In this document: positions 19,894 to 32,070 of the stretch, piece after piece
How the letters are laid out: each line of letters begins with the position of its first letter
Position numbering within the stretch: the first letter of the stretch is position 1
NCBI GenBank assembly: GCA_009885995.1
Contig: VFJQ01000138.1
Span: 1-57,302 of the forward strand
Direction: 5' to 3'
Source of the DNA: Verrucomicrobiota bacterium
GTDB lineage: Bacteria; Verrucomicrobiota; Verrucomicrobiia; Chthoniobacterales; Chthoniobacteraceae
Length of the DNA: 57,302 nt
Made by a program: the position numbers and the translations under genes
Notes under the pieces: model-generated
Told to the model about the DNA's origin: nothing
The model's database searches: none
What the model saw: the letters and a program-made list of their open reading frames with translations, nothing else

Positions 19894-19894
<1 letters not shown>
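19466..19894 (-). CDS. ureE: Urease accessory metallochaperone UreE
   Basis: A 142-residue nickel chaperone. It carries the UreE N-terminal domain (RIPVDRLTLAKRRWRG, then GREFGFDLEKPLADGD) and the metal-binding C-terminal domain (GWLIGNLHFPLE), ending in a short His tail GGHHH. The tail is much shorter than the His-rich tails of some enterobacterial homologues. The ATG at 19894 overlaps the ureC stop by one base (TGATG). Confidence 0.93.
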
Positions 19895-21596
<1,702 letters not shown>

Positions 21597-21600
<4 letters not shown>

Positions 21601-21905
21601 AGCTTGCCGTTCACCTTTCCGTTCAGGCCGAAGACTTCGCGCAAGCCGGCGAGGGCGACGAGTTCGACTTCCTTCGTGTCGCCCGGCTCGAAGCGCACGG
21701 CGGTGCCGGCGGGGATGTTCAGGCGAAAGCCGCGCGCGGCTTCGCGATCGAAGCGCAACGCGGAGTTCGTTTCATAGAAATGGAAGTGGCTGCCGACTTG
21801 GATTGGCCGGTCGCCGGTGTTCGCGACTTCCATGCGCTTGGTTTCGAGCCCGGCGTTTACGTCGAGGTCGGGCGCCTGCGCGGGAATGATTTCGCCGGGG
21901 ATCAT
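21597..21905 (-). CDS. ureB: Urease beta subunit
   Basis: A 102-residue structural subunit starting MIPGEIIP, with the conserved [20 protein letters not shown] block and a C-terminus [11 protein letters not shown]. Length matches stand-alone UreB. Start and stop overlap ureA and ureC by 4 nt each. Confidence 0.97.
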
Positions 21906-22204
21906 CGGACGGGATTGTGAACGGTGACGAGTTTCGTGCCGTCGGGGAAGGTGGCCTCGACCTGCACTTCGTGGATCATGTCGGCGACGCCATCCATCAC
22001 ATCCTCGCGTTTGAGGATCGTCGTGCCGTAGCTCATCAACTCGGCGACACTGCGGCCATCGCGCGCGCCTTCCATGATCTCGTAGGTGATGATCGCGACG
22101 GACTCGGGGTAGTTCAGCTTGAGGCCACGCGCCTGGCGTCGGCGTGAGAGGTCGGCGGCGACGACGATGAGCAGCTTTTCAGTTTCGCGCGGAGCGAGGT
22201 GCAT
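21902..22204 (-). CDS. ureA: Urease gamma subunit
   Basis: A 100-residue subunit starting [19 protein letters not shown], with [20 protein letters not shown] and a C-terminal THNPVR-like end (LVTVHNPVR). The stand-alone gamma, beta and alpha genes give the bacterial three-subunit architecture. It starts 9 bp after urtE, linking transporter and enzyme in one transcription unit. Confidence 0.97.
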   Translation of the reverse strand: MHLAPRETEKLLIVVAADLSRRRQARGLKLNYPESVAIITYEIMEGARDGRSVAELMSYGTTILKREDVMDGVADMIHEVQVEATFPDGTKLVTVHNPVR

Positions 22205-22213
22205 CGCGCGTTT

Positions 22214-22908
22214 CTAAACGGTCAGATGCGCTTTGACTACCTCGTCCGTGAGCGCCTCGACCGGACCAGCGCAGACGACGGCGCCGCGGTTGAGGATGGC
22301 GAAGTCGTCAGCCAACTCTTTGCAGAAATCGAGATACTGCTCGACGAGCAGGATGCTCATTTTGCCTTCGCTACGCAGGAGCTTAATTGCCTCGCCGATC
22401 TGGTCGATGATGTTGGGCTGGATGCCTTCGGTCGGTTCGTCGAGGATGAGCAGCTTCGGCTCGGTGAGGAGCGCGCGGCCGATGGCGAGTTGCTGCTGCT
22501 GACCGCCGCTGAGCATGCCGCCTTTGCGCGGGAGGAATTCCTTGATGATCGGGAACAGCTCGAACACGCGATCAAGCTGGCCGTTGAGTTTCTTCTTCTG
22601 CGCGATGGCGCCGATGTGGAGGTTCTCCTCAACCGTGAGGAAGGGGAAGATGTCGCGCCCTTGCGGGACGTAGCCAATGCCGGCGCGCGCGCGCTTGTCC
22701 GGGGACCAGTGGGTGATGTCGTGGCCGTCGAGATGGATTGCGCCGCGGCTCGGCGTGAGCAGGCCGACGATCGACTTGAGCGTGCTCGTCTTGCCGACGC
22801 CGTTGCGGCCCATGAGGCAGAAGACTTTGTTGCTCGCGACGGCGAAATCGACGCCGCGGAGGATGCGGCTACCGCCGATGCTGGCTTCGACTTGGCTTAT
22901 GTGGAGCA

Positions 22909-22909
<1 letters not shown>
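22214..22909 (-). CDS. urtE: Urea ABC transporter ATP-binding protein UrtE
   Basis: A 231-residue LivF-type ATPase. It has Walker A GRNGVGKTS, signature LSGGQQQQLAIGRAL, Walker B LLILDEPTEGIQP and the H-loop-type ILLVEQYLDF. The GRNGVGKT loop and EGIQPNII text are typical of UrtE rather than other branched-chain amino-acid transporters. It overlaps urtD by one base (TGATG). Confidence 0.95.
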
Positions 22910-23672
<763 letters not shown>

Positions 23673-23676
<4 letters not shown>

Positions 23677-24833
23677 GCCTCGGCCTCCGTCTTGACGATG
23701 GGCTCGGCTGCCGCCGGCTCAGCGGGCGCTTCTTCCTTCGGCGCGCGTTTGAATGCTCCAGCGATCATGCCGGGGATGCCGACGATGCCCTTCGGCAGGA
23801 AGAGCACGACGAGGATGAACAGGCCGCCGAGCAGGATGAGCCAGAGATCGGGATATTCGGTGGTCGCCCACGACTTGAGCGCGTTTACGCTTACAGCTCC
23901 GATGATCGGCCCGACGAGCGTGCCGCGGCCGCCGACCGCGCACCACACGACGGCTTCGAGCGATTTGTCGGGCCACATCTCGCTCGGGTTGATGATGCCG
24001 ACTTGCGGCACATAGAGTGCGCCGCCGAGCGCGGCGAGCACGGCGCAGAGCACGAAGACGAAGAGCTTGTAGTTCGCGGCGGCGTAACCGGAGAACAGCA
24101 CGCGCGTTTCGGAATCGCGGATGGCGCGTTGCACGAGGCCGAACTTCGTCTTCGTGAGCCAGCGGCAGATGAGGAACGCGCCGACGGTGAGCACGGCGGT
24201 GGCGATGTAGAGGCCGCGCTGCGTCGCGGGCTCACGGAGGTTCTGTCCGAGGATGAATTTGAAATCCGTGAAGCCGTTGTTGCCGCCCATGAGCATGTCG
24301 TTGCGGAAGAACATGAGCGCGGCGGCGTAGGTGAGCGCTTGCGTGAGGATGGAAAAATAGACGCCCTTGATACGGCTGCGGAAGGCGAGGTAACCGAAGA
24401 CGAGCGCGATGATCGACGGGAGCAGCACGATCATGATCGCAGCAAAGAGGAAGCTATCGAAGGGCTTCCAGAAGGTCGGCAGTTCGGTCCAGCCGAGGAA
24501 GACGAGGAAGTCGGGCATCGGCTTCTTGTATTGGCCGAGGCTGCCGATCATCCGCATGAGATACATGCCCATCATGTAACCGCCGAGGCTGAAGAACAGC
24601 GCCTGGCCGAGCGAGAGCAGCCCGGTGTAGCCCCACAGTAGATCGACGCTGATGGCGAGGATGCCGTAGCAGAGATACTTGCCCCAGAGGTTCAGCGTGT
24701 AGTTGTCGATGGTGCCGCTGATATTCAGCAGCGGCAGGAAGACGACGAGCAGTAGCGAGCCCGCGCAGATGAGGAAGATCTCGAGGCGCGCGAGGATTTC
24801 CTTTGGTGTGGGTGGAGGAAAGGGAGTCATCAT
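23673..24833 (-). CDS. urtC: Urea ABC transporter permease UrtC
   Basis: A 386-residue LivM-type inner-membrane permease with about ten hydrophobic segments, for example [36 protein letters not shown] and [18 protein letters not shown]. The [20 protein letters not shown] block is characteristic. The ATG at 24833 overlaps the urtB stop by 4 nt. A C-terminal Pro/Ala/Glu-rich tail of ~25 residues is cytoplasmic and unconserved in appearance. Confidence 0.94.
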
Positions 24834-26566
24834 CCTTCGAGGCTCCGCGATTTGGTGACGAAGAGGCCCGCGGGTTTCCACTGGAGGAAGAGGATGATGC
24901 CGCCGAGCACGAGGATTTTTCCGAGCACCGGGTTGCCGAGGATTTGCTGGAAGCTTTGATCGACCACCCCGATGCCGAGCGCGCTGATGACCGTGCCGAA
25001 GATGCTGCCGACGCCGCCCACGACGACGGTCATGAACGCACCGACGATGTGGTCCTGGCCCATGCCAGGGCCGACGTTGCCGAGCTGCGAGAGGAAGGCG
25101 CCGGCGAGTCCCGCGAGGCCGCTGCCGAAGGCGAAAGTCAGCATGTTCACGCGCTCGGTCGGCACGCCCATGCACGCGGCCATCTGGCGGTTTTGCATCA
25201 CCGCGCGGATGAGCAGACCGAGATGCGTTTTCGTCAGCAGCAGGTGCGTGCCGACGATGATCGCGATGGCGAAGCCGATGACGAAGACTCGGTTCCAACC
25301 GAAGATCACGTCGAAGAAGGTCCAGTTGCCGCTGAGCCACGCGGGCGAATCGACCTGCACGTTGTTCGCGCCGAAGGTGAGGCGGAGGAGTTGTTGCATC
25401 ACAAGCGAGACGCCCCATGTGGCGAGGAGCGATTCGAGCGGGCGGCGGTAGAGAAATTGGATGATGCCGCGTTCGAGCACGAGGCCGACAAGCGCGGCCA
25501 TGAGGAAGCTGAGCGGCAGCGCGGCGATGAAGTAGGCGTCGTAAGCCGCGCCGGTCGCGCCGAAGCCGGGGAGGTGCAGCTTCATCCCGAAGGGCGAGAG
25601 AGCGAGGCCGGGGCCGAAGACGTTTTGCACCATGTAGGTCGTGTAGGCGCCGACGGCGATGAGTTCGCCGTGCGCCATGTTGATGACGCCCATAAGGCCG
25701 AACGTAATCGCGAGGCCGATCGCGATGACGAGCAGAACGCTGCCGAGCGAGAGGCCGCGGAAGACGGTGCCGTAGGTGTTGACGAGTTGGAGATGCTTCG
25801 CGATCTCGGCGAGCGCGGCGTTCGCGGCGGCGGCGACGGGCGGACTGCCTTCGCGGGCGACGGTCTTGAGCGCGTCTTGCGCAGGAATGGAACCGAGTGT
25901 CGCGAGCGTCTTCGCTGCGGCGATCTGCTTCGCGGGGTCTTCGGATTTGAGCTGGAGCAGCGCGATGGCTTCCTTGAGCGCGCGCTGCACTTTCGCGTCG
26001 GGCTCGCCGGCCACACGGACTTCAAGCGCGGGGAGTTTTTCCAAGTCCTGGTCGAGACCCATCTGCTGCACGACCTTGAGGCGTTTCGCGGGATCGGGAT
26101 CGGCGACGGCGATGAGATCGAGCACGACTTTCATCGCGAGGCGCAAGTTGGCGTCGGTGTCGGCGCTGGTTGCTTCGTCGGTCGTCAGCCGCATGGGTTT
26201 GCCGTCCTTGTCCTTAAGCGGCTCGCCGGTATCCACGCGGACGGCGGCGAACTTGTCGTCGGCATCCTTTTCTCCGACGAAGAGCACGGCGACTTTCGGG
26301 CCCGCGGGTTCGGTCGGTTCATAGATGTAAATCTCGCTTTCCTTCCACTTGGCGAGGAGCTGCGGGATGAGCGGGTCGGCCTGCCCGGCGAGTGAGCCGA
26401 CGAGTTTCGCCTGCTCGGCGACATCCTCGGCGACGAGCGCGTTGGCGATGACTTCGCGAGGGGGCGCAGCGGACGCGCCAAGAATTAACCACCAAGACAA
26501 CAAGACACCAAGGAGGAGCGAAAGTTTACCGCTGCTTGGTGCCTTGGTGACTTGGTGGTTCATCAT
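24830..26566 (-). CDS. urtB: Urea ABC transporter permease UrtB with N-terminal periplasmic extension
   Basis: A 578-residue LivH-type permease. Residues 1-34 are a signal segment ([19 protein letters not shown]), ~35-270 an Ala/Leu-rich helical, HEAT-like periplasmic domain ([47 protein letters not shown]), and ~285-578 the permease ([35 protein letters not shown]). Extended UrtB proteins of this kind are known. The first 27 codons are made of an imperfect DNA inverted repeat (26487-26560). Two ATG codons occur in tandem at 26566 and 26563. A 62-bp gap with a strong hairpin separates it from urtA. Confidence 0.92.
   Translation of the reverse strand: MMNHQVTKAPSSGKLSLLLGVLLSWWLILGASAAPPREVIANALVAEDVAEQAKLVGSLAGQADPLIPQLLAKWKESEIYIYEPTEPAGPKVAVLFVGEKDADDKFAAVRVDTGEPLKDKDGKPMRLTTDEATSADTDANLRLAMKVVLDLIAVADPDPAKRLKVVQQMGLDQDLEKLPALEVRVAGEPDAKVQRALKEAIALLQLKSEDPAKQIAAAKTLATLGSIPAQDALKTVAREGSPPVAAAANAALAEIAKHLQLVNTYGTVFRGLSLGSVLLVIAIGLAITFGLMGVINMAHGELIAVGAYTTYMVQNVFGPGLALSPFGMKLHLPGFGATGAAYDAYFIAALPLSFLMAALVGLVLERGIIQFLYRRPLESLLATWGVSLVMQQLLRLTFGANNVQVDSPAWLSGNWTFFDVIFGWNRVFVIGFAIAIIVGTHLLLTKTHLGLLIRAVMQNRQMAACMGVPTERVNMLTFAFGSGLAGLAGAFLSQLGNVGPGMGQDHIVGAFMTVVVGGVGSIFGTVISALGIGVVDQSFQQILGNPVLGKILVLGGIILFLQWKPAGLFVTKSRSLEG
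26487..26560. repeat. Imperfect inverted repeat inside the urtB signal-peptide codons
   Basis: The left arm starts AACCACCAAG (26487) and the right arm ends CTTGGTGGTT (26560). The 10-bp ends are perfect complements, and the inner parts repeat CACCAAG/CTTGGTG with small offsets, giving a long imperfect hairpin with a ~20-bp loop. CACCAAG-type heptad repeats occur between genes in many bacteria. Here the whole structure is translated as part of the UrtB leader ([23 protein letters not shown]). Confidence 0.75.
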
Positions 26567-26579
26567 GCGTGAAACACAA

Positions 26580-26606
26580 AGGGGCGGGGAATTGCACCCC
26601 GCCCCT
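26580..26606 (-). terminator. Strong GC hairpin between urtA and urtB
   Basis: AGGGGCGGGG and CCCCGCCCCT form a 10-bp perfect stem with a 7-base loop. On the minus strand it is followed by TTTGTGTTTC, a weak T-rich tail. It lies 23 bp after the urtA stop. Because urtB continues on the same strand, it is more likely a partial terminator or mRNA-stabilising element that raises UrtA over the membrane subunits than a full stop. Confidence 0.6.
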
Positions 26607-26628
26607 GAAGTTGATTTGGTTCGCGGGC

Positions 26629-27891
26629 TTACTTGGCCTTGAATTTCCCCTTCAGCCACGGCTCACCCACGACGCCGTCGAAGGTCTTGAGGATCTTGAA
26701 CTGCCCATCAGCTTTCGTTTCGCCGATATAGACGTTCTTGGTGAGGTGCATGTTTTTCTGCGTCGTCACCTTGCCTCCCGGGCCGTCGAAGCTGAGGCCG
26801 CCTTGCAGTTCCTTGCGCACCGCATCGACTTCAAAGCTCTTCGCTTTCTCGACCGCGGCCTTCCAGAGATACACGCCGTCGTAGCTGAGCACCATCGGCG
26901 AGCAGGTCACGCGACCGTCTTTCACGATGCCGGTCACGTCGGACTTCTTCAGCCACGCCTTGAAGTCGGTGATGAATTTGGTGTTCGCCTTCGACTTGAT
27001 CGACTGGAAGTAAGTCCAGCATCCGAGCTGGCCGACGAGTTGTTTCGCGGGCAGGCCGCGGAACTCATCCTCGGAGATCGAGAAGCTGACGACCGGGCAC
27101 GTCTCCGCGGTCAGGCCCGAGGCGGCGTATTCCTTGAAGAACGGGACGTTCGTGTCGCCGTTGAGCGTGCTGATGACACACGCCTTTCCGCCGGCGGCGA
27201 ACTGTTTGATCTCCGAGACGATCTGCTGGTAGTCGGTGTGGCCGAAGGGCGTGTATTTGCCGGCGGAGATGATCTTACCGGACTCGTCCTTCTTGAAGCC
27301 GCCGCCGATGTTTTCGATCGGCACGCCTTTGCTCAGGAGATACTCGAGCAGCACCAGGTTCGTGGTCTGCGGATAAACGTAGTCGCTGCCGAGCAGGTAG
27401 AATTTCTTCTTCCCGGCATTGAGGTAGTAATCGACCGCAGGCGTGGCCTGCTGGTTCACGGCCTCGGCGGTGTAGAAGACGTTCTGCGACTCTTCCTCGC
27501 CTTCGTATTGCACGGGGTAGAAGAGCAGGCCGTTGTTCTTCTCGAAGACGGGCAGCACCGACTTGCGCGAGACCGAGGTCCAGCAGCCGAAGACGACGGC
27601 GCACTTGTCCTGCTCGAGGAGTTGCTTCGCTTTCTCGGCGAAGAGCGGCCAGTTCGATGCGCCATCGACGACGACGGGTTCGATCTTCTTGCCCATCACG
27701 CCGCCCTTGGCGTTGATCTCGTCGAAGGTGAAGAGCAGCACATCGCGGAGCGACGTCTCGGAGATGGCCATCGTGCCGCTGAGTGAGTGCAGCACGCCGA
27801 CTTTGACGGTGTCAGCCGCCGATGCGGTGGCTGGAAGGATAAGGCCCGCGGCCGCGAGGGACGTGAGCGCAACGAATTTACGGAGTTTCAT
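26629..27891 (-). CDS. urtA: Urea ABC transporter substrate-binding protein UrtA
   Basis: A 420-residue periplasmic urea-binding protein with a signal peptide ([21 protein letters not shown]), then [52 protein letters not shown] and [10 protein letters not shown], all typical of UrtA among Liv-type binding proteins. It heads the urtABCDE-ureABCEFGD cluster. The 216 bp upstream contain two GGTTCC/GGAACC inverted repeats and the terminator of the preceding barrel gene. No sigma-54 consensus was found. Confidence 0.95.
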   Translation of the reverse strand: MKLRKFVALTSLAAAGLILPATASAADTVKVGVLHSLSGTMAISETSLRDVLLFTFDEINAKGGVMGKKIEPVVVDGASNWPLFAEKAKQLLEQDKCAVVFGCWTSVSRKSVLPVFEKNNGLLFYPVQYEGEEESQNVFYTAEAVNQQATPAVDYYLNAGKKKFYLLGSDYVYPQTTNLVLLEYLLSKGVPIENIGGGFKKDESGKIISAGKYTPFGHTDYQQIVSEIKQFAAGGKACVISTLNGDTNVPFFKEYAASGLTAETCPVVSFSISEDEFRGLPAKQLVGQLGCWTYFQSIKSKANTKFITDFKAWLKKSDVTGIVKDGRVTCSPMVLSYDGVYLWKAAVEKAKSFEVDAVRKELQGGLSFDGPGGKVTTQKNMHLTKNVYIGETKADGQFKILKTFDGVVGEPWLKGKFKAK

Positions 27892-27920
27892 GTGTTTGAT
27901 GTGGTTAGATGTGAGCCGAT

Positions 27921-28045
27921 GGTTCCGAGGAACCGCACCAAACAGGGGAGGTCAGCCGCCGCGACGGATTGGGAGGAAGCGACGACGGACCGAAATTGAC
28001 TGTGTCGAAAAGAACTCGAACCGCTTTGGAACCGCGCCGGGTTCC
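27921..28045. promoter_or_regulatory. Paired GGTTCC/GGAACC palindromes upstream of urtA
   Basis: A perfect GGTTCC-GA-GGAACC palindrome (27921-27934), 30 bp before the urtA start, and a second GGAACC...GGTTCC inverted repeat (28028-28045) bracket the leader region. They could be operator half-sites or mRNA hairpins. Their link to nitrogen or urea control is untested inference. Confidence 0.3.
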
Positions 28046-28050
28046 GCGGA

Positions 28051-28078
28051 CTCCTCCGGTCCCACTAGACCGGAGGAG
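28051..28078 (-). terminator. Terminator-like hairpin after the outer-membrane protein gene
   Basis: CTCCTCCGGTC and GACCGGAGGAG form a perfect 11-bp stem with a 6-base loop, 29 bp past the stop of the barrel gene on its strand. No T-tract follows, so factor-independent termination is uncertain, but the position fits a transcript end separating the barrel gene from urtA. Confidence 0.55.
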
Positions 28079-28107
28079 CCGCATGAATCCTTGAGTCGAA
28101 ACTCTAC

Positions 28108-29178
28108 TTAGAACGCGACCATCAGGCCGCCTTGGAACACGTGCTCGTTCTCGTTGTCGTCGCGAACGGTGCCGCCACGGCTCTGGGAATTGAAGTCCGA
28201 GGTGCCGTCACCCAGGTAGTAGTAGGTGTAGCCGGCGCTCACCGTCCAGGTGCCGTAGCACTCGGGGATGAAGGGCAGGTTGTAGGAAGCGACCACGCCA
28301 GCGGAGAAGAACCCGAAGGTTTCGTTGCTGACGTTGAGGGTGGTCTCCGTCGTCTCGATCTGACCTTCGTCGCCGTCCACGGTGACCGAGTTGGTCTCCA
28401 AGTGGCCCGAGCCGTAGAAGTCATTCGAGCCGAAGCCCGCCGTGATCGGGAAGCTCAGCGTGATCGGACCGACCGGGATGCTCGGAGCCATGCCGACCTC
28501 GTAATAAACGCCTTCGTCGCCGCCGGTGCCGGCCTTGTTCTCCAGCTCAAACAGCACTTGAACGTAAGGCGCGAGGTTGAAGCCGACGAGGTCGGTCGTG
28601 TCATACGCGAGCTTTAGGTTCAGACCCTGGAAGGTCGAGAAACCGTCGTTCGGGCTGAGGAAGGTGTAGTAGCTCGGAGTGAAGGTGAAGTTCTTCGCGA
28701 AGGTGAAGCTCACGCCCGCGGTGAAGTCGAACTCATACCAGCCGCGTGTGCTGCTGGCCTTCTGCGTCGAGACGCCTTCTTCGATGACGCGAACGCCATC
28801 GATCTTGTCCTTCTTCACGGTGCGCGTCGTGGTGACGTGCGTGCCCGAGTAGAGGCCTGCGTCGGTCTTGTATTCATGGAACGAGTTCCAGATGCCGAGG
28901 TTGAGGCTGATCTTATTCAGGAAGCCTTCGCCCTCGAAGAGCTTGAAGTAGAGGTCGGCGTAGGGCTGGACGATGCCGCCCTGATTCTCGAAGATCACGC
29001 CGCGGCTCACGTATTGGCTCACGACGTTCAGTCCGATGTCGCCGGTGATGCAGCTTTCTTTGCATTTCTCGACGACTTCCTTCATTTCTTTCATCTCCTT
29101 ACCTGCGTAGCTCATGGCCGGGAGTGAAAGGATTCCGGCGGTCAGCACGCAGACTTTGGCAATGTTCTTGGTGGTCAT
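28108..29178 (-). CDS. TorF/Gcw_chp-type outer-membrane beta-barrel protein
   Basis: A 356-residue protein with a signal peptide (NIAKVCVLTAGILSLPAMSYA), a short Lys/Glu-rich helix with two Cys (KCKESC), then a beta-rich region starting LNVVSQYVSRGVIFENQGGI, the typical opening of the Gcw_chp/TorF porin family. The C-terminus ends in GGLMVAF, the terminal Phe expected for Bam-dependent barrels. It lies just upstream of urtA on the same strand, so it may supply outer-membrane passage for urea; this is inference. The start at 29178 follows a leader with TTGG tandem repeats (about 29194-29207). Confidence 0.8.
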   Translation of the reverse strand: MTTKNIAKVCVLTAGILSLPAMSYAGKEMKEMKEVVEKCKESCITGDIGLNVVSQYVSRGVIFENQGGIVQPYADLYFKLFEGEGFLNKISLNLGIWNSFHEYKTDAGLYSGTHVTTTRTVKKDKIDGVRVIEEGVSTQKASSTRGWYEFDFTAGVSFTFAKNFTFTPSYYTFLSPNDGFSTFQGLNLKLAYDTTDLVGFNLAPYVQVLFELENKAGTGGDEGVYYEVGMAPSIPVGPITLSFPITAGFGSNDFYGSGHLETNSVTVDGDEGQIETTETTLNVSNETFGFFSAGVVASYNLPFIPECYGTWTVSAGYTYYYLGDGTSDFNSQSRGGTVRDDNENEHVFQGGLMVAF

Positions 29179-29408
29179 TGTTGTTTTTCTGTTTTGGTTG
29201 GTTGGTTGCTTGATTCTTTGGTTGCCGGTGTCGGCGGAGGCGGGTTTAGCAACTGGTCTGCCGCCGGGCAATATTTTTCTTCAGCCTTTTGGATTTCGTT
29301 CAATATCCGCTGAAAAAAGTTTGAAGGCGCGATTTCTCAGAGAGGTAAGCCCAGTTGGATATGCGCGAATCGCGACACATCCGGCGATATTTTTCCACCC
29401 CCCGTAGC

Positions 29409-31403
29409 TCACACGACCTCCACCGGGCACTTCGGCAGCGCATTGAGGAAGGCGCGACCGTAGCTCTTGGTGAGGATGCGCGGGTCGAGGATCACGACGA
29501 TGCCGGTGTCCTGCTTCGTGCGGATCAAGCGCCCGACTCCCTGCCGCAGCCGCAGGATCGCCTCGGGGAGCGAGTATTCCCCGAACGCATCGCCGCCGCC
29601 TGCCTCGATCTGCTCCAGCCGCGCCTCGACCAGCGGGTGATCCGGCACTGCGAAGGGCAGCCGCGTGATGATCACATTGGACAGCGCCGCGCCCGGCACA
29701 TCCACGCCGCTCCAGAAGCTCTCCGTCCCGAAGAGCACGTGCCGCTCGTCCTTCTTGAACTCCGCGAGCAACCGCTGGCGCGGCATCCCTTCGCCCTGCA
29801 CGAGCAGCTTGTAATCGAGATCGTCGAGCCGCTCGCGCATCTCCGAGGCCAGCGCGCTCATCATCCGGTAGCTCGTGAAGAGCACGAACGCCCGCCCCTT
29901 CGTCTGCTCGATCCAGCGCTCCACCTCCGCCGCCAGCGCCTTCACGAAGCCCGGGTCGCGCGGGTCCGGCATCTTGCGCGTGATATAGAGCTTCATCTGC
30001 CGCTCGTAGTCGAACGGGCTCCCGATCTGCCGCGCCGGGATCTCCCACGCCCCGACACGCCGGCGGAAGTAATCCAGCGTCTCGCTCCCCGTGCTCAGCG
30101 TCGCGCTCGTCATCACGCACGTGTGGTTCTCGCGAAAAAGCAGCGCATTCAGGTGCCCCGCCACATCCACCGGCGCCGCGTGCAGCGAGTGATGCTGCTG
30201 CGTCTTCCCCGTCCGCTCGACCCAATACACCGACTCCTCCGCCTCCTGCTTGAGGAACTGTCCCAGCGCCAGCCGCGCATCGCGGATGCGCCGCCCGAGA
30301 TCCTGCAACTCCGCCTTCACCGGCTCATCCTCCAGCTCGCGCACCAGCTCCACCACGCGCTTCTGCAACTCCGCCAGCGGCAGCGACAGCGTATCCTCGA
30401 TAAAATCCGGCGCTCGCACCCGCAACTCGCGCCCCTTCGCCCCATCCATCTTCTCCCCCACGAGGTCGAAGAACTTGTCCACTCCCTCCAGCAGCGCGCT
30501 CACCTCCCGCACCGCGTCCGGCTTGCGCAGCACCTGCATCACCCCCTTCGTCGTCTTCGGATTGTAAAGCCGCTGGAGCGCGTAGCGCAGGCCGTATTGC
30601 GAAACCGTGAGCCCGATCTGCCGCGCCGCCACCTGCTCGACCGTGTGCGCCTCATCGAAGATCACGAAATCATTCGCGAACAGATACCCGTCCTCGTTCT
30701 CCTCCGCCTCCCGCAGCCCGCCCAGCGCCATGAAGAAAAGCGTGTGATTCAGCACCACCACATCCGCCGTTAGCAGCCGCTTGCGCGCGACCTGGTAAAA
30801 GCAGCGCGGATTCTTCCCGCACGTCTTCGTCGTGCACACGTGCGCCTCGCTGCACACCTGCGCCCACACCGCCCCGTCCGGCTCCACCGCGAAATCCGAC
30901 AGCGACCCATCCATCGTCGTCGCCGCCCAGTGATGGATCCGCTCCAGTTCCGCCACCTCCGTCGTCGTGAACAGATCCTTGCTGTGCGCGATCGCCCGCT
31001 CCAGCCGCGCCGGGCAGACGAAATTCTGCCGCCCCTTCCACAGCATCGCGTCGAACTCGATCCCCAGCAGCTTCCTCACGATCGGCAGATCCTTCCCGAA
31101 GAGCTGCTCCTGCAGATTGATCGTGTAGGTGGAAATCACCGCCTTCTTCTTCTGCTCGTGCGCCCACAGCACCGCCGGGATCAGATACGCGAGCGACTTG
31201 CCCACGCCCGTCCCCGCCTCCACCACGAGATGCCGCCCCTCGCTCAGCGCCGCCGCCACCTCCGCCGCCATCTCCTGCTGCTCGGGCCGGTATTCGAAGT
31301 TCTGCGCACGCGCCATCAGCCCGTCCGGCGAGAACATCGCCCGGACGCGCTCGACGAAATCAGTCCCGGTCGTTTCCTGTGGCGCGATCAAGGCCGCGAC
31401 CAT
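29409..31403 (-). CDS. dinG: DinG/XPD-family ATP-dependent DNA helicase
   Basis: A 664-residue superfamily 2 helicase with Walker A EAGTGVGKS (about 63-70), a DEAH box (250-253, FDEAHTVE) and an iron-sulfur cysteine set between about residues 130 and 205 (VCPARL, VCSEAHVC, CGKNPRC), marking the Fe-S XPD/DinG branch acting on damaged or structured DNA. C-terminal motifs TSATLSTG, VLFGTESFWSGVD and RQGVGRLIR are clear. An upstream ATG at 31427 would add eight residues; 31403 is preferred from the alignment of MVAALIAPQ. It is probably monocistronic. Confidence 0.9.
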   Translation of the reverse strand: MVAALIAPQETTGTDFVERVRAMFSPDGLMARAQNFEYRPEQQEMAAEVAAALSEGRHLVVEAGTGVGKSLAYLIPAVLWAHEQKKKAVISTYTINLQEQLFGKDLPIVRKLLGIEFDAMLWKGRQNFVCPARLERAIAHSKDLFTTTEVAELERIHHWAATTMDGSLSDFAVEPDGAVWAQVCSEAHVCTTKTCGKNPRCFYQVARKRLLTADVVVLNHTLFFMALGGLREAEENEDGYLFANDFVIFDEAHTVEQVAARQIGLTVSQYGLRYALQRLYNPKTTKGVMQVLRKPDAVREVSALLEGVDKFFDLVGEKMDGAKGRELRVRAPDFIEDTLSLPLAELQKRVVELVRELEDEPVKAELQDLGRRIRDARLALGQFLKQEAEESVYWVERTGKTQQHHSLHAAPVDVAGHLNALLFRENHTCVMTSATLSTGSETLDYFRRRVGAWEIPARQIGSPFDYERQMKLYITRKMPDPRDPGFVKALAAEVERWIEQTKGRAFVLFTSYRMMSALASEMRERLDDLDYKLLVQGEGMPRQRLLAEFKKDERHVLFGTESFWSGVDVPGAALSNVIITRLPFAVPDHPLVEARLEQIEAGGGDAFGEYSLPEAILRLRQGVGRLIRTKQDTGIVVILDPRILTKSYGRAFLNALPKCPVEVV

Positions 31404-31452
31404 CCCGCAGCGCGGAGCGTGGAGCAAGCGTGGTCACGGCGACATGCAGAGA

Positions 31453-31902
31453 TCAACCGCCTCGAATCCAACCTCCGGAAACACGTCGCATAGTCGTCGT
31501 GAAGCCGGGTGCCTCCTCACCCTCAAGAACCCGGATGCGCAAACGTCGCGACGAGCGCTGAAGCGTAAACTCCTTGGCAGGCCAACACCCGTCGCCCGGG
31601 CAGTAGAGATAGTCCCGGTCCTTGCGCTTGTTCTCCGGAAGCATTCGCGCGGTGCGCACCTGAGTGGCGAATTGTGCAACGGACCCCTCGTGAAACGAAA
31701 ACGGAGGAAGCGCTAGAATGTATTCCTCGATTGACGCATCGCTCCGACAATCAATCGCGCTGGCAGCAGCCTCGAAGTTCTGGGGCCTTGTTGCCCGGCT
31801 TGTCATGCAGCCTGCGAGGGTCAAAGCCGCTATCGCAGTGAATGCTGCTCGTCGTGCCCGAACTCCAGCGTGGGAACGAGAGGACGGAGGCAGCGGTCGC
31901 AT
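31453..31902 (-). CDS. Putative lipoprotein of unknown function
   Basis: The chosen start gives 149 residues: a basic N-terminus (SHAGVRARRAAF), hydrophobic TAIAALTLAGC with a lipobox LAGC, and a mature part with DASIEEYILALPPFSFHEGS, a cysteine pair YCPGDGCWPAKEF, and a charged C-terminal half. The frame is open upstream to 32085 but that part is low-complexity. I do not recognise a family. The lipobox makes a membrane-anchored lipoprotein likely. Confidence 0.5.
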   Translation of the reverse strand: MRPLPPSSRSHAGVRARRAAFTAIAALTLAGCMTSRATRPQNFEAAASAIDCRSDASIEEYILALPPFSFHEGSVAQFATQVRTARMLPENKRKDRDYLYCPGDGCWPAKEFTLQRSSRRLRIRVLEGEEAPGFTTTMRRVSGGWIRGG

Positions 31903-32070
31903 AGCCCGAGAGCACCACAGCGACGCGGCGCTGGCAAGGGCGGTGTCGAGCGCTGGTCGCTGCCGCAGTCGTCGGGCTGCCGCATAGGGTGGCGGAGGCG
32001 AAGTGGGCGAAGTTATTGAGACTGAAAACGACCCTTCTTTTCCTTCTGGCGCTCCAGAAGCGGGAGGAGC

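Noticed and set aside
27892..28107. Sigma-54/NtrC promoter upstream of urtA
   Set aside because: No TGGCAC-N5-TTGC match was found on the minus strand in this interval.
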